NCBI GenBank assembly: GCA_934101275.1 | Contig: CAKOQM010000007.1 | Location: forward strand, 1-36,776 | Direction of reading: 5' to 3' | From: an uncultured Bacilli bacterium | Lineage (GTDB): Bacteria > Bacillota_I > Bacilli_A > RF39 > UBA660 | DNA: 36,776 nt | Shown here: positions 7,543 to 15,260 of the stretch, one piece after another | How the letters are laid out: every line of letters begins with the position of its first letter | How positions within the stretch are numbered: the stretch's first letter is position 1 | Notes under the pieces: model-generated | Databases searched by the model: none | Told to the model about the DNA's origin: nothing | The model's input: only the letters and a program-made list of their open reading frames with translations | Made by a program: the position numbers and the translations under genes

Positions 7543-8092
7543 TTGGAACATCCTTTTTTTGTTCATCGGCTTCAAAATACTTCTCTTCATTAAATCCAAA
7601 TAAACCTGCTAAAAAGTTGCTAGGAAACTTTTTAATAAGTAAATTATATTCTTTGACGCTGTTGTTGTAATCTCTTCTTGCCACAGCAATTCTGTTTTCG
7701 GTACCGGATAATTCATCCGCCAATTGTGTAAAATTAGCACTTGATTTTAAATCGGGATAATTTTCGACAACAACAAGTAGAGCATTTAAGCTACTGGTAA
7801 GTTCGTCATTTGCTTTGGCTTTATCATCGATGTTACTTGCATTCACTAAGTTTTCTCTTGCTTTCGTGATTTTATCAATGACTTCATTTTCATGAGAAGT
7901 ATATCCTTTGACGGTACTTACTAAATTAGGAATTAAGTCTGCTCTTCTTTCTAACATAACATCTAAATTGCTATAAGACGTTGTTACATTTTCTTTTCCT
8001 GTGACCATTTTATTGTAAGAGCCAATTAAAATACTCCCCAGTAAGACAACAACAACCCCAATAACAATAAGCACAATAGAACCTTTTTTCAT
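7526..8092 (-). CDS. lemA: LemA family protein
   Basis: The 188-residue protein has one N-terminal membrane segment (IVLIVIGVVVVLLGSILIG) and a long helical extracellular domain with the LemA signatures: NLDVMLERRADLIPNLVSTVKGY, HENEVIDKITKARENL, and SGTENRIAVARRDYNNSVKEYN before FPSNFLAGLFGF. Length and layout are normal for the family (about 185 residues). LemA proteins are widespread envelope proteins of uncertain function, usually beside a TPM protein as here. The site GGAAGGTGGAAA precedes the ATG. Confidence 0.93.
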   Translation of the reverse strand: MKKGSIVLIVIGVVVVLLGSILIGSYNKMVTGKENVTTSYSNLDVMLERRADLIPNLVSTVKGYTSHENEVIDKITKARENLVNASNIDDKAKANDELTSSLNALLVVVENYPDLKSSANFTQLADELSGTENRIAVARRDYNNSVKEYNLLIKKFPSNFLAGLFGFNEEKYFEADEQKKDVPNVSFD

Positions 8093-8150
8093 TTTCCACC
8101 TTCCTTGCCATAATCATATCACATAAAGGTTTAAAAAAATACCAAGATTT

Positions 8151-8855
8151 TTACTTCTTGATATCTTTTTTTATTTCTTTTGCTTCTAAATCTAAGATAT
8201 GTTCTTCTTTGGCTCTTTTTCTTTCTAAAATTGTCGTATTATCTAAAATAACTTTGGTATTTGCCACATAATCATGTAAGCCTCGACCATCCCTTCGAAC
8301 AATTACCATAAAAATAATCGTATACGTAATTACGCTTCCTACCAAATTTATGTTTTGATAAACATTATAATAGTTTTCATTTGTCATAAAATGAATGACA
8401 CATTGTAAAACCACTGAAATCAAAATATTATTAAGAACAATGTTTCTCAAAAGAAAGTTAACAATTGTTAAAGGTTCTTTGTTATTACTAACTACTCTTA
8501 TTTGAAAAAGTTTCTTGCCGATTGTTTGCCCCTTTGCAAAATACTGTAAAACAGTAAAATAAAGTAAAACGACGACAATATCAATAACGACATAATTTGT
8601 TTCCAAACGATGAATTTCATAAGCAATAGGTTTAAAGGCAGTTTCATAATCTTCCGCACTAATTTCATTGTTTGTAAATTGTTGTTGTAAATTTAAAAGT
8701 TCATTATATTTTTCAGTATAAGCATTATGATTTGGATTTAAAAATGAAATAAACGATAGTAAATAAACAACGAGTGAAACAATTAAGATGTCCAAAACAT
8801 AGGCTCCAACTCTTTTAAAGAATGTACCATTTAATAAACGGTCTGTTGTTTGCAT
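8151..8855 (-). CDS. RDD family membrane protein
   Basis: The 234-residue protein begins with the family motif FFKRVGAYVLDILIVSLVVY (Arg in the first segment, Asp in LDI). It has further membrane segments near 84-105, about 143-165 and 180-200, with the loop AKGQTIGKKLFQIRVV typical of RDD proteins and the late RDGRGLHDYVANTKV motif. About 60 loop residues between segments one and two are more than usual. A lysine-rich cytoplasmic tail ends the protein. Related proteins include transport-like or stress-associated membrane proteins, but no substrate can be given. It has its own promoter (8883-8911) and a GGAGGG site. Confidence 0.88.
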   Translation of the reverse strand: MQTTDRLLNGTFFKRVGAYVLDILIVSLVVYLLSFISFLNPNHNAYTEKYNELLNLQQQFTNNEISAEDYETAFKPIAYEIHRLETNYVVIDIVVVLLYFTVLQYFAKGQTIGKKLFQIRVVSNNKEPLTIVNFLLRNIVLNNILISVVLQCVIHFMTNENYYNVYQNINLVGSVITYTIIFMVIVRRDGRGLHDYVANTKVILDNTTILERKRAKEEHILDLEAKEIKKDIKK

Positions 8856-8882
8856 ATTTTATCCCTCCATAACAACAAAAAA

Positions 8883-8911
8883 ATTATATCATGAGAAAGT
8901 TAAAATTGCAA
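8883..8911 (-). promoter_or_regulatory. Promoter of the RDD gene
   Basis: Minus-strand TTGCAA (8906-8911) and TATAAT (8883-8888), 17-nt spacer, followed by GGAGGGATAAAAT before the ATG. Confidence 0.7.
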
Positions 8912-8957
8912 AAAACAAGAAAATTTTTCCTATCATCTATTTGAAATTTCTTATTTT

Positions 8958-10076
8958 TCAATTCTTATTGGCACGTTCATTTTTTATTTCTTTTTCAGCT
9001 ATTTTCATTAAACATTGACCATATTTATTTTTATTTAATAAAATGGCTCTTTTTGAAAATTCTTCTAAGGATAGCCATTCATGATTCAAGCCTATTATTT
9101 CAGGACTACAAATGAGTGTATCTTTATTATTTTCTATCGTTCTTATCATATTAGAGGCATCTAATAAAGATTCAAAAGTTCCTGTATCAAACCAAGTATA
9201 ACCTTCTCCAAGTAATCTGGCTTTTAATCTATTTTGTTTTAAATACAAATCATTTAAGCTTGTTATTTCAAGCTCACCTCTTTTACTAGGTTTTACCATT
9301 TTAGCCATAGAAGAAACCCCTTTAGGATAAAAGTATAATCCTGTAATAGCATAGTCGCTTTTAGGTTCAAACGGTTTTTCTTCAACAGATAAAACATTGT
9401 TATAGGTATCTATTTCCATAATACCAAATCTTTCCGGATCTTTTACTTTATAGCCAAAGATAGTAGCATCCCCTGATACGGCATTATTTATAGCTTTAGA
9501 AAGTTCTTTTTCTAAACCATTACCAAAATAGATATTATCACCTAAAATCATAGCACAAGGACAATTACCAATAAATTCTTCTCCTAAAATAAAAGCTTCA
9601 GCAAGTCCATTAGGTTTAGATTGAACCCTGTAAGATAAGTGAATCCCAAACTGACTTCCGTCACCTAAAAGTCTTTTAAAATTTTCTTGATCTTCCTTAG
9701 TTGTAATAATTAAGATATCTCTGATATTTGCCTCCATCAAAACACATAATGGGTAAAAAATCATGGGTTTATCATAAACTGGAACCAATTGTTTACTCGT
9801 AGCCTCTGTGATCGGATAAAGACGCGTTCCTGTTCCACCCGCTAAAATAATACCTTTAATCTCTTGTTTTTTAGAAGGACTCATATAATCTTCTAGATCA
9901 ATATTATATAACTTTTCAAACTGTTTTAATTCACTAGCACTTACTTTTCTTTTACCTGATTCTATTCTAACAATCGCATTTCTTCCAAGACTAAGTTTAC
10001 TTGCCACTTCATCTTGTGTTAAATTTTTACTTTCTCTTATCTTTTTCAATATTTTTGCAACATTTTCTTCTTTCAT
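8958..10076 (-). CDS. XRE-type HTH fused to glucose-1-phosphate thymidylyltransferase (RmlA)
   Basis: This is one continuous 372-residue frame. Residues 6-62 form a Cro/CI-type helix-turn-helix (LKKIRESKNLTQDEVASKLSL, then IVRIESGKRKVSASELKQF). From about residue 73 to the end it is a full-length RmlA: GIILAGGTGTRLYPITEATS (nucleotide-binding loop), KQLVPVYDKPMIFYPL, QSKPNGLAEAFILGEEF, ILGDNIYFG, VEEKPFEPKSDYAITGLYFY and GYTWFDTGTFESLLDAS. All these match the catalytic enzyme making dTDP-glucose from glucose-1-phosphate and dTTP. The ATG follows GGTGAGG. No rmlB, rmlC or rmlD is in the window, though a polysaccharide locus lies 3.5 kb away. The enzyme may therefore also act as a sugar-nucleotide-responsive regulator; that is inference. 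Confidence 0.92.
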   Translation of the reverse strand: MKEENVAKILKKIRESKNLTQDEVASKLSLGRNAIVRIESGKRKVSASELKQFEKLYNIDLEDYMSPSKKQEIKGIILAGGTGTRLYPITEATSKQLVPVYDKPMIFYPLCVLMEANIRDILIITTKEDQENFKRLLGDGSQFGIHLSYRVQSKPNGLAEAFILGEEFIGNCPCAMILGDNIYFGNGLEKELSKAINNAVSGDATIFGYKVKDPERFGIMEIDTYNNVLSVEEKPFEPKSDYAITGLYFYPKGVSSMAKMVKPSKRGELEITSLNDLYLKQNRLKARLLGEGYTWFDTGTFESLLDASNMIRTIENNKDTLICSPEIIGLNHEWLSLEEFSKRAILLNKNKYGQCLMKIAEKEIKNERANKN

Positions 10077-10131
10077 ATCCTCACCATAGTTTAAATGATA
10101 CGTTAATTTGTTTAAAAATGCAACATTTATA

Positions 10132-10395
10132 TCAATTTATACTTAAATAAATGACTAGTAACTGCATGATTAAAATGAAAGGTACACCAATTGTAAAACT
10201 TTTTTTCAAAGTTTTATGTCTAAAAATATACATGCCAACTACCCCGCCTAAAGAGCCACCTAAAAGACAAAAAATAAACAAATTTTTTTCTTGAATTCTC
10301 CATTTATGCTTCTTAGCTCTTCTTTTATCTAATCCAAAAAGAAAAAACGTTATAAAATTAATAATAATTAGATAATCCCAAATATAATATGTCAC
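10132..10395 (-). CDS. DUF1294 small membrane protein
   Basis: The GTG at 10393-10395 is preferred because GAAGG lies 7 nt before it and the resulting 87 residues match the family's length. An ATG 18 bases upstream is possible, and a longer reading would run into a terminator hairpin. The protein has DUF1294 features: a first membrane segment (YLIIINFITFFLFGLDK), the conserved FGLDKRRAKKHKWRIQE motif, then LFIFCLLGGSLGGVVGMYIFRHKTLKKSF, and a last segment. DUF1294 proteins are small inner-membrane proteins of unknown function. Its stop is 55 nt upstream of the HTH-RmlA start, so the two may share a transcript. Confidence 0.85.
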   Translation of the reverse strand: MTYYIWDYLIIINFITFFLFGLDKRRAKKHKWRIQEKNLFIFCLLGGSLGGVVGMYIFRHKTLKKSFTIGVPFILIMQLLVIYLSIN

Positions 10396-10433
10396 TGATT
10401 TTCCTTCTTTCATAATTATTCTTTCAAGTATAA

Positions 10434-10467
10434 AAACGTGTGAAACATTATTAAATCTCACACGTTT
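10434..10467. terminator. Terminator after the ATPase/TOPRIM pair
   Basis: AAACGTGTGA (10434-10443) and TCACACGTTT (10458-10467) form a perfect 10-bp stem with a 14-nt loop. Short T-rich tails follow on both strands. On the minus strand it would end transcripts of the defence-like pair before the DUF1294 gene. Confidence 0.7.
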
Positions 10468-10562
10468 ATTTGCTCATTAATCTCTATAATACCTAAATCA
10501 ATAAGCATTACACTAATTAAAGATAATGTTTTAAAGCATTTATTTACTTTATAATATTCTTC

Positions 10563-11045
10563 TTACTTTCGATATATATTATTATTTATTAAGCATAAAT
10601 CTGTTGGGTCATATTCATGAATATTAAATTCTAATAAACTATGATGCATATTATATACCGCGGTTAAAAGTGTATTTTCATTAATATTTTTAATAGTAAA
10701 TTTTGATTCATTAAATTTCTTTTTACAAGCTTCACTAGATGCAAATTCATCAAGGTATAACTTTTTAGAGAAATTAGATAAATTATAGCTTTCATAACAA
10801 GGATAACTTAATAATAGTCCATTCATCTCATAGTTATTATCTAAAGCACTATAAAAAGTGTTAATTGCTTTTTTATAAGCTTTTTGAGTTTCAAAATCAT
10901 TCATACTATCCTTATCTCTATCCCAAATAATATAAATATTTGTATTTTTTAAATTTTTTTGATAATCTTCTTTTAAAAAATTATATAGTTGTAATTCAAT
11001 ATCTTCGTAAAAATATGTTTCAATAATCTAAACTAATTGTTTTAT
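10563..11045 (-). pseudogene. TOPRIM-like (RloB/AbiLii-type) partner of the AAA ATPase, start and fifth-codon lesions
   Basis: The frame from ATA 11043-11045 to TAA 10563-10565 would give 160 residues, beginning KQLV, then TAG (11028-11030), then IIETYFYEDIELQLYNFLKE. The body shows a TOPRIM-like pattern: an IIE-T-x(6)-E first strand, IYIIWDRDKDS (acidic D-x-D motif) and LLLSYPCYESYNLSNF, resembling the SNPCFE block of RloB. The ATA overlaps the ATPase stop as ATAA, where ATGA would be expected. If so, two point changes (start ATG to ATA, and a sense codon to TAG) inactivate the gene. Translation from the first later ATG (10902-10904) would lose the catalytic motifs. Family assignment is tentative. 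Confidence 0.55.
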
Positions 11046-12202
11046 TTATTTTTAAATTCTTTATTGTATTCTGGCATTCCATCAAAAACTCCGTTTAAAT
11101 ACATTTTTTCAATATTTTGGGATTCTCGTGGATTTTCATCTGAAAATCTTTTTATTACAGTTCCCTCTTTAGAATCAAATCTAAAGGAATATATTTGATC
11201 AGGTCGAAGAATTGCAGTATCAATTAAATTAGTAGAATGAGATGTAAAGAAAAGTTGTGAGTTTTTACTATTATTAAAAAAATATCTAATTAATGCCTCT
11301 TCTAATTCATTATGAAGACCACCACTAAATTCATCTAAAATAATCATACAGTCATTTCTAGTGGCATAATCAAAAGGCAAAATCAAGCTAACAAATGCCT
11401 GATTCCCCTTAGATTCTAATTCTATAGGTATAGCAATATTCGTTCCATTTTTCTTTAAACTTATCATTTCTTTTTCAGAACTAATCATAATTGTATTATC
11501 TTGATTGGTTACTTTTTTATTAAAAACAATTTCACTATTATAACCAATGTTAGAAATTAATTTATTGAGTTTTTTAGCATCCTTTGTTTCAGCATATTTT
11601 TCTATTAATTGTTCAGAAGCCGTTAAAGGATTGTATGATTTAACAATACCAAGCAAACAATTTATATAAATAGAACATTTCAAAAAGTCAAACCACTGAT
11701 TTAAAATACTGTCATTATTAAATTTAGTGTTGTAATATTCTAATTTCAACAAAGATAAATTAAGATTAATGTTATCATTTTCATTTTGAATTCCAAAATT
11801 AGTTTGTCCTTTGTTACCTAATCTGTTTAATTTTAATTCTTTGTTAACAAAAAGTTTTTCTGATTTTATTTGATTACTTTCAAAAGTAATTTCGTATTCT
11901 ATTTCATTTGCTTGAACATCAAAATTATACTTTAAGGTATATTTCGTACCCTTGATATATAATGATTTTTTCTCAATAAAATTTAATTCTGAATTTTCTA
12001 ATAATAAATTTAATAAAAAAGCAATGGCATTTAATACTTGTGTTTTTCCAGATGCATTTTCACCAACAAACATTGCACCTTTTAAAACACGATTTTCACC
12101 AACGTTTGTATCTTCTAAAATCTTATAATTTGTTGCTTTAAAGTCAAAAGTTCTTTCTTTAATAAAGGTTGTATAGCCCTTTAAAGTAATACCTGTTAAC
12201 AT
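11042..12202 (-). CDS. AAA15/RloA-AbiLi-like ATPase of a probable phage-defence pair
   Basis: The ATG at 12200-12202 follows TGGAG at a proper distance; a longer TTG-started reading lacks a site. The 386-residue protein has the OLD/RloA-type ABC ATPase fold: an N-terminal beta region (LTGITLKGYTTFIKERTFDF), Walker A GENASGKTQVLNAIAFLL, a central insertion of about 200 residues, LESKGNQAFVSLILPFDYAT (signature region), Walker B CMIILDEFSGGLHNELEEAL, and the switch motif LFFTSHSTNLID. Such ATPases pair with TOPRIM or RloB nucleases in AbiL-, PARIS- and Gabija-like systems. The next gene has TOPRIM-like motifs but is broken, so the system is probably inactive while the ATPase is intact. Confidence 0.85.
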   Translation of the reverse strand: MLTGITLKGYTTFIKERTFDFKATNYKILEDTNVGENRVLKGAMFVGENASGKTQVLNAIAFLLNLLLENSELNFIEKKSLYIKGTKYTLKYNFDVQANEIEYEITFESNQIKSEKLFVNKELKLNRLGNKGQTNFGIQNENDNINLNLSLLKLEYYNTKFNNDSILNQWFDFLKCSIYINCLLGIVKSYNPLTASEQLIEKYAETKDAKKLNKLISNIGYNSEIVFNKKVTNQDNTIMISSEKEMISLKKNGTNIAIPIELESKGNQAFVSLILPFDYATRNDCMIILDEFSGGLHNELEEALIRYFFNNSKNSQLFFTSHSTNLIDTAILRPDQIYSFRFDSKEGTVIKRFSDENPRESQNIEKMYLNGVFDGMPEYNKEFKNK

Positions 12203-12342
12203 ATTATTTTCTCCATTTATATTTTTATTATATAACAAATATATAATAAAAGTGTAAAAAAATACTTTTTGATATTTTTAAAGTGTAATTTTTTTACATT
12301 TTAATACCATAAATTATTTTTTATATATTTAAAATTAAATAA

Positions 12343-13314
12343 TTATTTGCTTTCATTCACGATTTTAATAATATTGGCACCATGAATTTTTACTTTTATG
12401 GATGGTAAAATTTCTTTTAAACTTTCCATATTCATAGGTTTTAAAGTAATAATTTTATTTAGTTCTTCATCATTAAAAATATAATAAGCTGGAACATTCA
12501 TTTCTTTAGATTTTTCTTTTCGAAAGCTTTTCAATTTATTCAAAAGTTCATCGTCATTTAAGAAGGTTTGTTTATATTTACTAGCTAGGCTACAATAATC
12601 ATTTGTATTGATTTCTAAAAATTTATTAGCAATTTTTAACATATCATTAGAGTTTGACAATAAATCTTTATCATAATTTGAAATATCATTTTTTATATAC
12701 TCGACTAGTTGGTCTATTCTAATAGTATTTTTTCTTATCTCAACTGGAGCGTGTTTGATATCTAAAATAGACTTAGAATTAGCCAAGACAACTAGGGGTT
12801 TATACCATAAATTATCAAATTTCTTTTCATTAAAAGCTACCGCTAAAGAACTGTTTTTAACTAACCATCTTTTCTTTAAAATTTCTTTATGTCGCATTGC
12901 TTGTGTATAAGGTGAATAAATAGCTTCTTTTATCTTTTTTCCAGCAAATTCATATTCCCGTTGAAACTCACCTTTGTTATTAACAGATATATTGCCTATT
13001 AAATTTTTACATTCAATTAAATATGTAAAACCTTTAGACACAACAACATAATCGATTTGAGCTTTTAAATCTTCATAGGAAATCGTAATATCTCTTAAAA
13101 CATATAACCCTAAGTTAGCATATTTTAACTCGTAAGCGATCGCATTTTCCCCTTTTATTCCTAACTCTAAAAGTTTGATATCTTTAGCCAAGGATGAACT
13201 ATTATTACTCTTTTGCAATTGTTTTAATTCTTCTACTTGTTTTTCTAAACTACTATCTTCTTTTAAAAAAACAGTGTCTTTAAAAGACTTAAATATATTA
13301 TCTATTATACCCAT
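12343..13314 (-). CDS. NERD nuclease-related and HRDC domain protein
   Basis: The ATG at 13312-13314 has AAGGA at about 9 nt; an ATG two codons earlier is too close to the site. The product is 323 residues. A short N-terminal coiled-coil (EKQVEELKQLQKSN) is followed by a NERD domain (about 50-165) with the PD-(D/E)XK-like residues GIKGENAIAYEL (Glu), AQIDYVVVS (Asp) and YLIECKNL (E-x-K). The last 70 residues form an HRDC-like helical domain (LKSFRKEKSKEMNVPAYYIFNDEELNKI, then MNMESLKEIL) expected to bind nucleic acid. It has its own promoter, is next to the defence-like ATPase, and may act on DNA. Substrate is unknown. Confidence 0.85.
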   Translation of the reverse strand: MGIIDNIFKSFKDTVFLKEDSSLEKQVEELKQLQKSNNSSSLAKDIKLLELGIKGENAIAYELKYANLGLYVLRDITISYEDLKAQIDYVVVSKGFTYLIECKNLIGNISVNNKGEFQREYEFAGKKIKEAIYSPYTQAMRHKEILKKRWLVKNSSLAVAFNEKKFDNLWYKPLVVLANSKSILDIKHAPVEIRKNTIRIDQLVEYIKNDISNYDKDLLSNSNDMLKIANKFLEINTNDYCSLASKYKQTFLNDDELLNKLKSFRKEKSKEMNVPAYYIFNDEELNKIITLKPMNMESLKEILPSIKVKIHGANIIKIVNESK

Positions 13315-13348
13315 AATCATCTTTCCTTACATAATATTCCTTGGCAAG

Positions 13349-13378
13349 ATTATATCATATTTAAAAAGCATTAAACAA
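13349..13378 (-). promoter_or_regulatory. Promoter of the NERD-HRDC gene
   Basis: Minus-strand TTGTTT (13373-13378) and TATAAT (13349-13354), 18-nt spacer. Confidence 0.55.
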
Positions 13379-13633
13379 TTTTATGCTAAAATATTATCTT
13401 CCAGCAATTCTGTAGCATTTTTAAAGAAGATATTCAAAATTTAAATAATAGTTTTTCATATAAATATTTTAAAATAATATTGTATTTGTATATACATACT
13501 TTATATCTTCAAATGAAAATAAAAAAAGACTATTTCTAGTCCTCTTCTACCGATCACATTTCATTAGTTTTTGGTCCCACCAATAGTAATTGAAATTGAC
13601 CATTATTAAGCGATTAACTAAATAGTACAAAAT
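13379..13633. other. Intergenic region between polysaccharide locus and NERD gene
   Basis: No full gene is visible. It contains the polysaccharide-locus terminator (13521-13541). On the minus strand the frame of tagD stays open for 28 codons past its TAA, reading through NFNYYWWDQKLMKCDR to TAG at 13547-13549. A further short open stretch near 13376-13440 reads NIFFKNATELLEDNILA. Both look protein-like but lack ribosome sites and may be remnants. Confidence 0.4.
13521..13541 (-). terminator. Terminator of the polysaccharide operon
   Basis: On the minus strand GACTA-GAAA-TAGTC (13528-13541) is followed immediately by seven T. The GAAA tetraloop and T-run make this a clear terminator about 95 nt after the tagD stop. 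Confidence 0.85.
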
Positions 13634-14089
13634 TTATTTTGAAGAACTGATATCAGAATTTGGTGTAGGTATTTGATCAACCCCATTTATGGGTTCTTGT
13701 AATTTTAAATCTTGTTTTATTTTAGAAGTTGATATTCCCTCTGTTCTATCTAAGTATACAACTTCACAGTAATCTTTTAAATAATCAAAACGATCAGAGC
13801 CAGCCCAATCACTTCCCATCACAACTGTATCTACTTTATACTCTTTTACATCATCAATTTTTTGTTCCCAATTATTTTCAGGAATTACTAAATCAACATA
13901 TCGGATAGCTTCTACCATCAATTTTCTAGTTTCATAGTTATGATAAGATTTCTTGCCTTTTATTTCATTAAATTCATCTGTGGAAACAGCTACTATTAAA
14001 TAATCTCCTAATGCCTTTGCCCTTTTTAACAGTCTTATATGTCCATAATGTAACAAATCAAATGTACCATATGTTAATATTCTTTTCAT
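13634..14089 (-). CDS. tagD: Glycerol-3-phosphate cytidylyltransferase
   Basis: The 151-residue protein matches TagD: ILTYGTFDLLHYGHIRLL (nucleotidyltransferase HxGH motif), LIVAVSTDEFNEIKGKKSYH, RKLMVEAIRYVDLVIPE, VVMGSDWAGSDRFDYLK, and RTEGISTSKI (second nucleotide-binding motif). It condenses CTP and glycerol-3-phosphate to CDP-glycerol. The family is about 125-132 residues; here a polar tail of about 20 (INGVDQIPTPNSDISSS) is added. It lies 1 nt after the CDP-glycerol transferase gene, whose donor it makes, as the last gene of the polysaccharide operon. Confidence 0.93.
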   Translation of the reverse strand: MKRILTYGTFDLLHYGHIRLLKRAKALGDYLIVAVSTDEFNEIKGKKSYHNYETRKLMVEAIRYVDLVIPENNWEQKIDDVKEYKVDTVVMGSDWAGSDRFDYLKDYCEVVYLDRTEGISTSKIKQDLKLQEPINGVDQIPTPNSDISSSK

Positions 14090-14090
14090 T

Positions 14091-15260
14091 TTATTTATCC
14101 TCTTTTCTACATATTTTAATTAACAAATTACATATATTTATAGTTGCCAAGCCATTATCATATAATGGATTAGTTTCAAAATAATGTTGAAGATTTTTCA
14201 GATATTTTTCATTATCAAATTTTTCTATATTAGTTAATAAATCATCATTAGTTGTTGAAAACGGAAACGGATAAGAAAAATATTCATCAACTAATCCTCT
14301 TGTTTCTTTATAATTTTCGATATCTAGCGCACAAATAAAAGCTGGTTTTTTTTGTATTGCAAAATCAAATAATGTACTAGAATAATCAGATATAATTGCA
14401 TCACTTATTAAAGACAAATCCTGCATATTAGGATAAGATGTCACATTTAATATATCATCATTATAATTGATGCACTTACTATATTTTTGCACATTTGGAT
14501 GCATTCTAATTAAAATTTTGCACTTTTTATTAGTCATTTTTTCAAACTTCTTTAAAACCTGAGTAAAATCAATTTTATAACCATCTATACTAAAGTCATC
14601 TCTAAATGTCGGAGCATATAATATTAAATAATTATTATCTTTAATATTTAAACTCTTTTTTACGTCCTGAATAAGTTTTCGATTATTTTGGTTATTAATT
14701 AGATAATCATTTCTCGGAAATCCAAATTTTAATATTTCTACATTTTTATCTAGCCAAAACCAATTTTTGTATTGAACATCTTGAATATGACTATTCGATA
14801 AAATTGCATTAGCAATTTTTCCATCTTTCTTTGCTAATTTTACATATTCTTTTGATAAAGTGGAAGCAGCCATTCTTTCAATTTTTTTAGAGCTAAAAGG
14901 TCCATGCCAAGTTTGCAAATAATATTGTTCTTGTCTTTTCTTCGGTTTTATATTATTTCTAACATTATCTATCCAAATCTTTGAAGTAGCATAATGATAC
15001 AATGATCTAAATGAGCCATACCTAACCTTTTTGATATAATCTGGCATTTCTTCATCCATTTTTCTAACTACCCAAATTATTTTATAGGAAGTATTAAGTT
15101 TATGAAGATTTTCAATAATATATTTACCGTTGTCCCCATAACCTTTGCCTAAAAAATTATCAACAATAATTTTTTCATTATCAATTTTAAAAAAAAGAGA
15201 AAAAAAGGTCATTATATTTGCTTTAAAACTTATTAAAAAATAATCAATTTTGCTTTTCAT
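14091..15260 (-). CDS. CDP-glycerol glycerophosphotransferase (TagB/TagF family)
   Basis: The 389-residue protein is a CDP-glycerol:glycerophosphate transferase-family enzyme. Landmarks are NFLGKGYGDNGKYIIENL, YHYATSKIWIDNVRNN, the conserved YLQTWHGPFSSKKIERMAA (His of the donor site), LYAPTFRDDFS, ILIRMHPNVQK and ISDYSSTLFDFAIQKKPAFI (second catalytic region). The domain normally transfers glycerol-3-phosphate to lipid-linked teichoic acid or to a capsule glycan. Sitting inside a Wzx/Wzy locus, it most likely decorates the repeat unit. Its start overlaps the flippase end by 17 nt. Confidence 0.9.
   Translation of the reverse strand: MKSKIDYFLISFKANIMTFFSLFFKIDNEKIIVDNFLGKGYGDNGKYIIENLHKLNTSYKIIWVVRKMDEEMPDYIKKVRYGSFRSLYHYATSKIWIDNVRNNIKPKKRQEQYYLQTWHGPFSSKKIERMAASTLSKEYVKLAKKDGKIANAILSNSHIQDVQYKNWFWLDKNVEILKFGFPRNDYLINNQNNRKLIQDVKKSLNIKDNNYLILYAPTFRDDFSIDGYKIDFTQVLKKFEKMTNKKCKILIRMHPNVQKYSKCINYNDDILNVTSYPNMQDLSLISDAIISDYSSTLFDFAIQKKPAFICALDIENYKETRGLVDEYFSYPFPFSTTNDDLLTNIEKFDNEKYLKNLQHYFETNPLYDNGLATINICNLLIKICRKEDK

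Noticed and set aside
13547..13633. 28-codon in-frame extension after the tagD stop (ending YYWWDQKLMKCDR)
   Set aside because: Open by chance is plausible at this length in AT-rich DNA, there is no ribosome site, and the TagD catalytic domain is complete without it. Noted as a possible remnant only.
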